This document shows, piece by piece, positions 8,895 through 16,768 of a stretch of DNA of 64,000 nucleotides. A program made the translations under genes and the position numbers. The stretch's first letter is position 1; each line of letters starts with the position of its first letter. Under the pieces are notes generated by a model that saw only the letters and a list, made by a program, of their open reading frames with translations, was not told the DNA's origin and made no database searches. Origin of the DNA: Mycobacterium sp. E1747 (GTDB lineage: Bacteria; Actinomycetota; Actinomycetes; Mycobacteriales; Mycobacteriaceae); NCBI RefSeq assembly GCF_001667775.1, contig NZ_LZJI01000249.1, forward strand, positions 1 through 64,000, read 5' to 3'.

Positions 8895-10136
8895 CTAGAC
8901 GCCGAACAGCCGCGCCGACGCCCACAGTGCGAGCACCGCGAGCACCAGGGACACCGGCACGGTACACACCCCGAGGCGGGTGTATTCGCCGACACCGGCG
9001 TCGACGTCGTGCTGGCGAAGCACCCGCCGCCACAACAGGTTCGACAGCGAACCGACGTAGGTCAGGTTGGGTCCGATATTGACACCGACCAGGACCGCCA
9101 GAATGGCGACCGGCCCGCTCGGCGCGACCAGGGGAAGCAACACCAGGGTGGCGGGCAGGTTGTTCACCACGTTGGCCAGCACGGCGGCCACCGCCGCGAT
9201 GGCCAGCAATGCCGGCAATGTCGAACCGGACGGCAGCACCGCCGACATCGCCTTGTCCATGCCGTTGATCATGACCGCACGCACGACCACACCCAGCGCG
9301 AGCACGAACACCAGGAATGACACGTGGGCCGACCGCGCGATGTCGAACACCGAGGTATGCCGACGGCTCAGGCTGCGCGCCGCCAGCACCGCCGCACCGG
9401 CGAGAGCCACCCAGGCCGGGGCCACACCGACGGACTGGGCCACCGCGAAGCCGGCCAGCGTCAGCCCCACGACCACCAACACGAGCACCGGTGGCCGGGG
9501 CGCCGGCCCCGGTTGCTCCGGATGGGGTTGCACGCGCAGGTCGTCGGCGAAGAACCAACGGAATACCGCGTACAACGTCACCACCACGCCGAGCCACGGC
9601 AACGCCATCAACAGGGTGAACCGAATGAACGAAAGGTTGGCGGTGTGAAACGCAAGCAGGTTGGTCAGATTGGATACCGGCAGCAGCAGGGAGGCGCCGT
9701 TTGCCAGGTGCGCGGTGGCGTAAGCGTACGGCCGTACCGGGGTCCGCAGCCGACGAACGGCGGCCAGGACCACCGGGGTCAGCAATACCACCGCGGTGTC
9801 CAGGCTCAGGACGGCGGTGATCAAGGAGGCGATGACGAACACCCGCCGCAAGAGCCCGCCCGACCCGACGCTGCCGCGCGTGATCGCCGCACCCGCCGCC
9901 TCGAACAGGCCCTCGTCGTCACACAGCTTGGCGAGCACGAGCACCGCGCCCAAGAACCCGACCACCCCGGCAAGCCCGGCCACCTCCTCGACCGCCTGAT
10001 GCACCGAGATGGCGCCGACCGCGATCACGATCAGGGCCGCGGGAACCGCCGCCACCGCCTCCGGCAGCCCCCGCGGGCGCACGACGGCGAAGGCCAGGAC
10101 GGCAGCGAGCAGCACCAGCGCAAGGGTCAAAGTCAA
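8895..10136 (-). CDS. arsB2: ArsB/NhaD-type ion transporter (Rv3578-like)
   Basis: A 413-residue integral membrane protein with roughly ten to twelve hydrophobic segments, of the ArsB/ion-transporter superfamily. It carries the conserved intramembrane patches ANGASLLLPVSNLTNLLA and LANVVNNLPATLVLLPL, where Asn/Pro/Thr-rich reentrant loops form the substrate site. M. tuberculosis carries arsB2 (Rv3578) at the same place. Arsenite export is the historical label; the true substrate is not known. No ArsA, ArsC or ArsR lies next to it. The longest frame begins with a TTG codon at 10136, so the start is uncertain. Confidence 0.82.
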   Translation of the reverse strand: MTLTLALVLLAAVLAFAVVRPRGLPEAVAAVPAALIVIAVGAISVHQAVEEVAGLAGVVGFLGAVLVLAKLCDDEGLFEAAGAAITRGSVGSGGLLRRVFVIASLITAVLSLDTAVVLLTPVVLAAVRRLRTPVRPYAYATAHLANGASLLLPVSNLTNLLAFHTANLSFIRFTLLMALPWLGVVVTLYAVFRWFFADDLRVQPHPEQPGPAPRPPVLVLVVVGLTLAGFAVAQSVGVAPAWVALAGAAVLAARSLSRRHTSVFDIARSAHVSFLVFVLALGVVVRAVMINGMDKAMSAVLPSGSTLPALLAIAAVAAVLANVVNNLPATLVLLPLVAPSGPVAILAVLVGVNIGPNLTYVGSLSNLLWRRVLRQHDVDAGVGEYTRLGVCTVPVSLVLAVLALWASARLFGV

Positions 10137-10151
10137 TGGATTAAAACCGTC

Positions 10152-11069
10152 TCAGGCCCAAGGGTTTTCGCGTCGCCAGACCGTGGGCAGGTGCAGCGCG
10201 ACACCGTCCTGCGCGGCCAACTCGTCGAGGATGCGGATGGAGGAGTCCAGGTCGTCGCCCGCGTAGGGCAAGGCCCGCAGCGGTTTTGACAGCGGCCGGA
10301 AGAAATCGTCCCAATGAATCATGAGCACGCGGCGCGCCCGCACCGCGCGCACGGTCTCGGTCCAGTAGTCGGTCAGGTATGACCTCGGCTGTAGTCCCAG
10401 CTGCCCGACGGACAGGTAGACGGCGTCGGCGCGGTGACCGGCCAGCGCACCCTTGACGAACCCGGCGCTGCCCTGGATGAGCAGCCGCCGGCCGGTCGGC
10501 CGGTGGTGGACCAGCGTCGACCAGGACTCGCCGCAGCGATAGGCGGACGCCTTGACCGGCGGGATCAGCGGCGCGTCGATGGTGCCGGGAAACCGGTCCG
10601 GCGGGCAATGATGGGATTCCACCAGCGTCACGTCGTACGCGCCCAACGTGATTGGCTCGCCGCTGGCGGCGATCAGGACGCGGTCCTCGGGCAGCCCGTA
10701 GCCACGCCCGACATTGGCCGCCGACCGTCCGCCCACCAGTCGCGCACCGGTGCGGTCGGCGACGAGCGCCGAATCCAGCGCGTGGTCGATGTGGGTGTGC
10801 ACCGGGACGACCGCCTCGAGCGCGGACACCTTGGCGCGCGCCAGGCAGCCGTCCACGCGGGCCGGTGACGGCGCGACCTTGCCGGCGGCCACCCGCGCCA
10901 GGCTCGGCCGGGAGAAGTAGCCGTCGGTCAGCAGCGCCGACGAGCCGTCGTCGATCAGCAGCGTCGCCACGCCCATCCACGTCGCCGATAGGGACCCGGC
11001 TTCGGCGGCGGGCGCGTCGAACCGATCCGCGTACCGCCCGATGTCGGGCCGACCGAGTTTGAGCCGCAT
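10152..11069 (-). CDS. Metallo-beta-lactamase-fold hydrolase (Rv3577-like)
   Basis: A 305-residue protein with the MBL-fold zinc signature HTHIDHALDS (HxHxDH) and later candidate ligands in VESHHCPPDRF, GSAGFV and MIHWDDF, in the arrangement seen in UlaG/NAPE-PLD-like members of the superfamily. No signal peptide is evident. The orthologue by position is Rv3577. The substrate is unknown. Its ATG overlaps the stop of pxpA by one base (TGATG), so the pair is co-transcribed on the minus strand. Confidence 0.85.
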   Translation of the reverse strand: MRLKLGRPDIGRYADRFDAPAAEAGSLSATWMGVATLLIDDGSSALLTDGYFSRPSLARVAAGKVAPSPARVDGCLARAKVSALEAVVPVHTHIDHALDSALVADRTGARLVGGRSAANVGRGYGLPEDRVLIAASGEPITLGAYDVTLVESHHCPPDRFPGTIDAPLIPPVKASAYRCGESWSTLVHHRPTGRRLLIQGSAGFVKGALAGHRADAVYLSVGQLGLQPRSYLTDYWTETVRAVRARRVLMIHWDDFFRPLSKPLRALPYAGDDLDSSIRILDELAAQDGVALHLPTVWRRENPWA

Positions 11070-11827
11070 CAGCCGAACGCGCCGATCTCGACGCCGGCGG
11101 CCGTGAGCCCGTCACGCACGGCCGTCGCGATTTGTACCGCTCCGGGCGAATCGCCATGCACGCAAACCGATTCCACGGTGACCGCGATCGGTGTGCCGTC
11201 GCTGGCGGTGACGCGGCCGGAGGTCACCATGCCCACCACCCGGTCGGCGATCGCCGCGGGGTCTCCCAGCACCGCGCCGGGCTCGCGGCGGGAAACCAAC
11301 TGGCCGTCCGCCCGGTAGGCGCGGTCGGCGAATGCCTCGGCCACCGTGCGGAGGCCGCGCTGGGAGGCCTCGTCGAAGAACGCCGAACCCGCCATGCCCA
11401 GCACCGGGAGGGCCGGATCCACCATCCGCACCGCCTCGGCGACGGCGGCCGCCTGGTCGCGGTTGGTCACAATCGTGTTGTACAGGGCGCCATGGGGTTT
11501 GACGTAGGACACCGCGGAACCGGCCGCGCCGGCGATCGCCTGGAGCGCGCCAATCTGATAGACCACGTCGGCGATCAGGTCCTCGGCGGCGATGTCGATG
11601 AAGCGCCTGCCGAACCCGGCCAGGTCGCGATAGCTCACCTGCGCCCCGATGCGGACGCCGCGCTCGGCGGCAGACCGGCAGACCCGCAACAGGACGGCGG
11701 GGTCACCGGCGTGAAACCCGCAGGCCACGTTCGCGCTCGTGACGATCCGCAGCATGGCGTCGTCGTCACCCAGGCGCCAGACGCCGAAGCTCTCGCCCAG
11801 GTCGGCGTTGAGGTCGATGCGGGCCAC
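11069..11827 (-). CDS. pxpA: 5-oxoprolinase subunit PxpA (LamB/YcsF family)
   Basis: A 252-residue LamB/YcsF-family protein with the hallmark N-terminus RIDLNADLGESFG and the motifs VTSANVACGFHAGDP and VKPHGALYN. PxpA works with PxpB and PxpC to open 5-oxoproline to glutamate with ATP; the partners are not in this window. GTG start at 11827. It is upstream of and coupled to the MBL-fold gene. I do not recall a pxpA at this position in M. tuberculosis, so this may be a lineage-specific neighbour (inference). A 182-base gap towards the zinc permease has no visible gene. Confidence 0.9.
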   Translation of the reverse strand: MARIDLNADLGESFGVWRLGDDDAMLRIVTSANVACGFHAGDPAVLLRVCRSAAERGVRIGAQVSYRDLAGFGRRFIDIAAEDLIADVVYQIGALQAIAGAAGSAVSYVKPHGALYNTIVTNRDQAAAVAEAVRMVDPALPVLGMAGSAFFDEASQRGLRTVAEAFADRAYRADGQLVSRREPGAVLGDPAAIADRVVGMVTSGRVTASDGTPIAVTVESVCVHGDSPGAVQIATAVRDGLTAAGVEIGAFG

Positions 11828-12009
11828 CCGGCCAGCTTATGGGGCGGGGCCGACCTGCGACAGGTGACCGCGGGTGTCCACCGGCGCGGCGCTGCCGCTC
11901 GACGATCGTGGTACGGCCGGCCTAAGGGCGCACACCGCCGCCTGCAGCACGATCGCGAATTGCCTACGCACCAGAGCCTTTCGGGCGCAGGCCGGCTGTG
12001 CCGACCAGC

Positions 12010-12870
12010 TCAGGCGGCGAATTCCTGTCGGCGGCCCAGCGACCAGCAGACCAGGTAGATCAGGAAGGAAATCCCCGCGACGAAGACGGACACCGGGACG
12101 CCGGGCGCCAGCGATAGCACGATGCCGCCCACAGCGGAAACCTCGGCGAAGACGACCGAGGTCACCATCGCCGCCGCCGGCGAGGCGACCACTCGGGCGG
12201 CGGCCGCCGCCGGCGTGATCAGCAACGACATCACCAGCAGCGCCCCGACGATCTGCACGGCCTGCGCGGCCACCACGCCGACCAGGGCGGCGAACACGAT
12301 GCCCAGCGCCCGAACCGGAACGCCGCGGGCCGCCGCGACGTCGGGGTCGACGGTGGCGAACAACAGCGGGCGGTAGCTCGTCGCGATGACGGCGATGACG
12401 AGCAGGCACACCAGCGCCAGCATCCCCAGCCCGGTGTAGCCGACGCCGACGATCTGTCCGGTGAGCAAGGCGAAGCTGGTCGCGGTCCGGCCCGGGTAGA
12501 GGTAGATGAACAGCACCGCCAAGCCCAGCCCGAAGGCCAGCACCACGCCGATGACCGAGTCGCGTTCGCGGGCCCGCCGGCCCAGCACGCCGAACAGCGC
12601 GGCCGCCAAAGCGCTGCCGACCAAGGCGCCCACCCCCACCTCGACGCCGACCAGCAGCGCGAAAGCCGCTCCGGTCAACGACAGCTCGCTGGAGCCGTGC
12701 ACGGCGAACGACATCTGGCGCATCACGATGAACGGCCCGATGAGCCCGGCCACCAGGCCCAGCAGCGCCGCGGCGAGCAGCGCTTGCTGGACGAAGTCGT
12801 GGCGCAGTAGGTGGGCGGTGACGTCGAAGTCGAGCAGGTGTGCCAGCACGCCGGTGAGCCGGTGATTCAC
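12010..12870 (-). CDS. znuB: Zinc/manganese-type ABC transporter permease (ZnuB-like)
   Basis: A 286-residue ABC-3 family permease with about eight transmembrane segments, including the family stretch GLIGPFIVMRQMSFAVHGSSELS and the C-terminal VQIVGALLVMSLLITPAA region. It is the last gene of an operon with the ATPase (GTGA overlap at 12867-12870) and the binding protein. The metal is most likely zinc because a Zur-like palindrome lies upstream of the operon. Confidence 0.9.
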   Translation of the reverse strand: MNHRLTGVLAHLLDFDVTAHLLRHDFVQQALLAAALLGLVAGLIGPFIVMRQMSFAVHGSSELSLTGAAFALLVGVEVGVGALVGSALAAALFGVLGRRARERDSVIGVVLAFGLGLAVLFIYLYPGRTATSFALLTGQIVGVGYTGLGMLALVCLLVIAVIATSYRPLLFATVDPDVAAARGVPVRALGIVFAALVGVVAAQAVQIVGALLVMSLLITPAAAAARVVASPAAAMVTSVVFAEVSAVGGIVLSLAPGVPVSVFVAGISFLIYLVCWSLGRRQEFAA

Positions 12871-13688
12871 TGGTGGGCCCAGTCGCTCTCGCCGACCACC
12901 ACGTAGCGGTCTTTGACCTTCACCACCGCAATGTCGGCTTGGTACAGCGTCGAGAGCGTCTCGGTGGTCATCACCTCGTCGACGGTGCCGATCCGGAATC
13001 GTCCGTCGACCAGATAGATCAGCCGGTCCACGTACGGCAGGATCGTGTTGAGGTCATGGGTGACGACGATGACGGCGGTCGCGGCATCCCGGCGGCGGCG
13101 GTCGATCAGCGCGGACACCAGCCTGGCGTTCGCGGGGTCCAGGGCCAGCAGCGGCTCGTCGCACAGCAGCAGCATGGGGTCGCTGACCAGCGCCTGCGCG
13201 ACGCGGATCCGCTGTAGCTCGCCGCCGGACATCACCCCCATCCGGACGTCCGCCAGATGTTCGGCGTTGACCTGTCGCAGCGCCTCGGCCACGATCGCGC
13301 GGCGGCGGGCGCGGTCGGCGGATCTCACCGGAATGCCGCCCCAGCGATGCCCGTCGACGCCCAGCCGAACCAGGTCGCGTCCCCGGAGCATCACGTCGGA
13401 GTCCATCGGCCGGTGTTGGGGGATGTAGCCGACGCGACCACTGCCGGAATGTGTCGGCTGTCCGTCCACCAGCGCGACGCCGGCGGACAGCGGCAGCTGC
13501 CCCAGCAGCACCTTGAGCAAGGACGTCTTGCCGCTGCCGTTGGGCCCCAGGACGGCGATGAATTCGCCGGGCGACACCGTCAGGTCGAGGTGGTCCCACA
13601 GCACCCGGTCACCGAACGCCAGCCGCGCACCGCGCAGCGAGACGATATCCGGCTGGCTGCCGACGGCGCGGACCGCGTCGAGGCTCAC
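12867..13688 (-). CDS. znuC: Zinc-type ABC transporter ATP-binding protein (ZnuC-like)
   Basis: A 273-residue ABC ATPase with Walker A (GPNGSGKT), Q-loop (YIPQHRPMD), signature MSGGELQR, Walker B (LLLCDEPL) and the switch His (VVTHDL). It powers uptake through the permease encoded just downstream. The frame is open far upstream through the binding-protein gene, but homology begins only after GTG 13688, which overlaps the stop of the binding-protein gene as GTGA. Confidence 0.92.
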   Translation of the reverse strand: MSLDAVRAVGSQPDIVSLRGARLAFGDRVLWDHLDLTVSPGEFIAVLGPNGSGKTSLLKVLLGQLPLSAGVALVDGQPTHSGSGRVGYIPQHRPMDSDVMLRGRDLVRLGVDGHRWGGIPVRSADRARRRAIVAEALRQVNAEHLADVRMGVMSGGELQRIRVAQALVSDPMLLLCDEPLLALDPANARLVSALIDRRRRDAATAVIVVTHDLNTILPYVDRLIYLVDGRFRIGTVDEVMTTETLSTLYQADIAVVKVKDRYVVVGESDWAHQ

Positions 13689-14611
13689 GGTTGGGCTGAC
13701 CGGCGCGACTGCAGTGCGGTCAGCAGCTGGTTGACCGTATTGCGCTGCCACGTCAGGTAATCCGTGCCGTCGGGCAGCGTCTCGCTCACTTCCGTCACCG
13801 GCACGCCCGCGCGTCGCGCGGCGTCCCGCACGCCGTTGATCGCGGGGGTCGACGTCTGGGGGTTGACCAGCACCGCCGACACCTGATGGCGGTCGATCAG
13901 GTCGAGGACGAACGCCATGTCGGCGGGCGAGGGGTCCGTCTCGTTCTCGTTGGCCGCGCTGAAGCCGCCAGGCGTGCGGTTGACCAGACCGGACGCCGCC
14001 AGCAGGTAGTAGCCGACGGGTTCGGTCGCGATGACCCCGGTGCCGGGGTAGGCGCTGGCGATGGCGTGTTCGGAGATGGCGATCGCGTCGGCGCCGCGGC
14101 AGAACGCGGCGGCGTTGGCCCGGTAGTCGGCGGCGTGGGCGGGGTCGATGGCGGCGACCCGGTCGGCGACGGCGAAGGCCACCGATTTGGCGACGTCGAG
14201 GTCGTAGAAGACGTGCTCGTTGGCGGGCTGCTCCCCCGAGTCCTTGTGGAAGGAATAGGCGCCGATCGCCTTCACTCCGCGGTGCTCGGCCAGGACCTGG
14301 TCCACCCAGGGGTCGTAACCGCCGCCGTTGTACACCAGCAGGGTGGCGTCGGTGATGGCCGCGGCGTCCGCGGGGCTGGCTTGGTAAGAGTGCGGGTCGG
14401 TGTCGGCCCCGGTGAGGATGGACTTGACCGCGAGGTGGCGGCCGGTGATCGCGCTGGCCACGCTGCCCCAGACTCCGGTGGAGGCCACAACCGCGGCCGC
14501 CCGCGGGTGCGCCGGGCCGCCGCAGCCCGTGCCGGCGGCGAGCAGGACCAGCACCGCGGGCAGCCAACGCCGCGCGCCGGCGACCGCGATTCGTCCTCGC
14601 CTCAGCGCCAT
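13685..14611 (-). CDS. znuA: Zinc-type ABC transporter substrate-binding lipoprotein (ZnuA-like)
   Basis: A 308-residue cluster A-I (TroA/ZnuA) binding protein. The N-terminus is a lipoprotein-type signal with a hydrophobic stretch ending LLAAGTGCGG (somewhat weak lipobox). Candidate metal ligands are seen in DTDPHSYQAS (His), PANEHVFYDL (His), ATEPVGYY (Glu) and the Asn/Asp-rich SAANENETDPSPADM segment. First gene of znuA-znuC-znuB, transcribed divergently from the LacI regulator. The Zur-box-like palindrome 49 bases upstream implies induction under zinc starvation. Confidence 0.88.
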   Translation of the reverse strand: MALRRGRIAVAGARRWLPAVLVLLAAGTGCGGPAHPRAAAVVASTGVWGSVASAITGRHLAVKSILTGADTDPHSYQASPADAAAITDATLLVYNGGGYDPWVDQVLAEHRGVKAIGAYSFHKDSGEQPANEHVFYDLDVAKSVAFAVADRVAAIDPAHAADYRANAAAFCRGADAIAISEHAIASAYPGTGVIATEPVGYYLLAASGLVNRTPGGFSAANENETDPSPADMAFVLDLIDRHQVSAVLVNPQTSTPAINGVRDAARRAGVPVTEVSETLPDGTDYLTWQRNTVNQLLTALQSRRSAQP

Positions 14612-14659
14612 GCCTGCGTCCGATGTCCTCTCGCCGGCCGGTCGGCCGACCCATAATAC

Positions 14660-14680
14660 TAATGAAAATCGTTTCCATTA
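14660..14680. promoter_or_regulatory. Zur-box-like palindrome upstream of znuA
   Basis: The core AATGAAAATCGTTTCCATT (14661-14679), flanked by T and A, is a near-perfect inverted repeat resembling the mycobacterial Zur operator (TGAAAATnATTTTCA type). On the minus strand an AT-rich -10-like TATTAT (14658-14653) lies directly downstream of it, so a bound repressor would cover the promoter of znuA. It lies in the 129-base gap shared with the LacI-family gene. Confidence 0.8.
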
Positions 14681-14740
14681 CAAAGTCGCGAGTGCAAGCC
14701 GCGTAGGCGCGCATGCGGATTCGTTGTAGCGTCACCGACT

Positions 14741-15820
14741 GTGAGTCCCGGACCGCGCCGGCGTGCGACTCTGGCGTCGTTGGCGGACGAACTGAAGGTT
14801 TCGCGCACCACGATCTCGAACGCCTTCAACCGGCCGGATCAACTCTCCGCCGACCTGCGCGAACGCGTGCTGGCGACCGCAAAGCGGCTGGGATACGCCG
14901 GTCCCGACCCGGTGGCGCGCTCGCTGCGCACCCGCAAGGCCGGCGCGGTCGGCCTGGTGATGGCCGAGCCGCTGCCCTATTTCTTCAGTGACCCGGCGGC
15001 GCGGGATTTCGTCGCCGGAGTCGCGCAGTCGTGCGAAGAGCTGGGGCAGGGCCTGCTGCTGGTGGCCGTCGGGCCGGGCCGCAGCATGGAGGACGGGACC
15101 GGTGCGGTGCTCGGCGCCGGCGTGGACGGTTTCGTGGTGTATTCGGTGTGCGACGAGGACCCGTACCTACAGGTCGTCCTGCAGCGCCGGTTGCCGGTCG
15201 TGGTCGTCGACCAGCCGAAGGACCTCTCCGGTGTGTCCAGGGTGGGGATCGACGACCGGGCGGCGATGCGTGAGCTGGCCGACTACGTGCTCGGGCTGGG
15301 GCATCGCGAGATCGGGCTGCTGACCATGCGGCTGGGCCGGGACCGCCGGCAGGGGCTGGTGGACGCCGAGCGCCTGCGGTCGCCGGCGTTCGACGTGCAG
15401 CGCGAACGCATCGTCGGCGTGTGGGAGGCGATGGCGGCTGCCGGTGTCGACCCCGATGCGCTGACCGTGGTTGAAAGCTACGAGCATCTCCCCGAGTCCG
15501 GGGGAATCGCCGCCAAGGTCGCCCTCGAGGCCAATCCCCGGATCACCGCGTTGCTGTGCACGGCGGACATGTTGGCCCTGTCGGCCATGGACTACCTTCG
15601 CGCACATGGCATTTATGTGCCCGGCCAGATGACCGTCACCGGTTTCGACGGTGTGCCAGATGCGATCGGCCGGGGATTGACCACGGTGGCGCAGCCGAGC
15701 CTGCAGAAGGGCCGCCGGGCGGGGGAGTTGTTGCTGCGCCCGCCGCGGTCGGGCCTGCCTGTCCTCGAGATCCTGGACACCGAGCTGATCCGGGGCCGCA
15801 CCGCCGGTCCGCCGGCTTAG
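14741..15820 (+). CDS. LacI-family transcriptional regulator (Rv3575c-like)
   Basis: A 359-residue regulator: LacI-type helix-turn-helix and hinge helix at about residues 8-60 (TLASLADELKVSRTTISNAF), then a periplasmic-binding-protein-like effector domain with family motifs such as VDGFVVYSV, GHREIGLL and VTGFDGVPDA. Length equals Rv3575c. The ligand and regulon are unknown. GTG start at 14741. Its 3' end faces kstR, 15 bases away in convergent orientation. Confidence 0.88.
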   Translation: MSPGPRRRATLASLADELKVSRTTISNAFNRPDQLSADLRERVLATAKRLGYAGPDPVARSLRTRKAGAVGLVMAEPLPYFFSDPAARDFVAGVAQSCEELGQGLLLVAVGPGRSMEDGTGAVLGAGVDGFVVYSVCDEDPYLQVVLQRRLPVVVVDQPKDLSGVSRVGIDDRAAMRELADYVLGLGHREIGLLTMRLGRDRRQGLVDAERLRSPAFDVQRERIVGVWEAMAAAGVDPDALTVVESYEHLPESGGIAAKVALEANPRITALLCTADMLALSAMDYLRAHGIYVPGQMTVTGFDGVPDAIGRGLTTVAQPSLQKGRRAGELLLRPPRSGLPVLEILDTELIRGRTAGPPA

Positions 15821-15835
15821 CCGTGTCTTCGGGGG

Positions 15836-16441
15836 CTAGGAGTCCTGGTCGCCGATCAGCAACCGCACGGCCAGGTCCAGCCGCTTGCTGACGTCGGTGG
15901 CCGAGGCCCGGCGGGTGAGCCAGGCGAGCAGGTTGGACAGCCACACGTCGGAGATCACCCGGGCGATGTGGTACTGGTCCTCGGTCGGTTCGCCGTCGGC
16001 CATCGCGCGGGCGAACATCGAGTCGATCAGCTTCTCGACCTGGTCGACCTCGCTGGCCGCCGACGCGTCGGCGAACACATAGGCGCGCGTCATGGCCTCG
16101 GTCAGCAGGGGATTGCGCTGCATCGCGCGGTTGAGCTTGCCGACCATGAAGTTCAGCCGCTGAAACGGCGTACCGCCGGCGACCGACGACCGGTCGGTCT
16201 TGGCGTCGATGCGGCTGAACTCACGGCCCAGCGCCGACACCAGCAGGTGCACCTTCGACGGGAAATACCGGTACAGCGTGCCCACCGCCACGTCGGCGCG
16301 GTCGGCCACGGCGCGCATCTGGACCGCCTCGTAGCCGCCCTTCGACGCGATCGCCATGGTGGCGTCTAGGATCCGCTTGCGCCGTTCCCGCTGTGCTTCC
16401 GAGCCGAGTTCGGATTCCGCCAGTACCGCCACGTTCGTCAC
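15836..16441 (-). CDS. kstR: KstR, TetR-family repressor of the cholesterol regulon
   Basis: A 201-residue TetR-family protein nearly identical over its visible length to M. tuberculosis KstR (Rv3574): N-terminal helix-turn-helix (GGYEAVQMRAVADRADVAVG, then TLYRYFPSK) and a ligand domain ending VRLLIGDQDS. KstR represses side-chain and ring A/B genes and is released by 3-oxo-cholestenoyl-CoA type ligands. The GTG start at 16441 (VTNVAVLAES) is chosen by alignment with KstR; the upstream open frame has no homology. The long gap to fadE34 contains a KstR operator, so it is probably autoregulated. Confidence 0.96.
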   Translation of the reverse strand: MTNVAVLAESELGSEAQRERRKRILDATMAIASKGGYEAVQMRAVADRADVAVGTLYRYFPSKVHLLVSALGREFSRIDAKTDRSSVAGGTPFQRLNFMVGKLNRAMQRNPLLTEAMTRAYVFADASAASEVDQVEKLIDSMFARAMADGEPTEDQYHIARVISDVWLSNLLAWLTRRASATDVSKRLDLAVRLLIGDQDS

Positions 16442-16645
16442 CTCGCGCGGCTGCGAGTCTGAAGCGCGACTCGCGCCGGCCCTCGAACCGGCACTGGCTG
16501 GCGTATGGCGGGTTGCTCCTGTTCCTGGCGGCACGCTTGCAAACGATACGCATGCTGAGTGTGAATTTCCCACCTCCGTACCGCCGGGACAGCCGCGTGT
16601 GCTGCTGTGATGGCGTTCGACTTGACGGTCGATCGCTGGCACTAT

Positions 16646-16659
16646 TAGAACACGTTCTA
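16646..16659. promoter_or_regulatory. KstR operator between kstR and fadE34
   Basis: TAGAACACGTTCTA fits the KstR consensus TnnAACnnGTTnnA with full TAGAAC/GTTCTA half sites. It lies in the 327-base divergent region (16442-16768) between kstR and fadE34, where no gene is visible. Control of both genes is the natural reading. Confidence 0.88.
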
Positions 16660-16768
16660 GTCAGCGACGAGGCCGGTTGCGCAGCGACCCGAGCCGAGCA
16701 GGAGAATCGATGGCTAGGGGTCGTAGGCCCCGAGTCACGTCGAGTCGAACGACGGGGAGGTCCCGAGG

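Noticed and set aside
11828..12009. A small gene between pxpA and the zinc permease.
   Set aside because: Only short frames with shadow-like composition; no motif or ribosome binding site.
13689..14735. A long open frame that would fuse a substrate-binding protein region to the ABC ATPase.
   Set aside because: The upstream part is a shadow of znuA in another frame; ATPase homology starts after GTG 13688.
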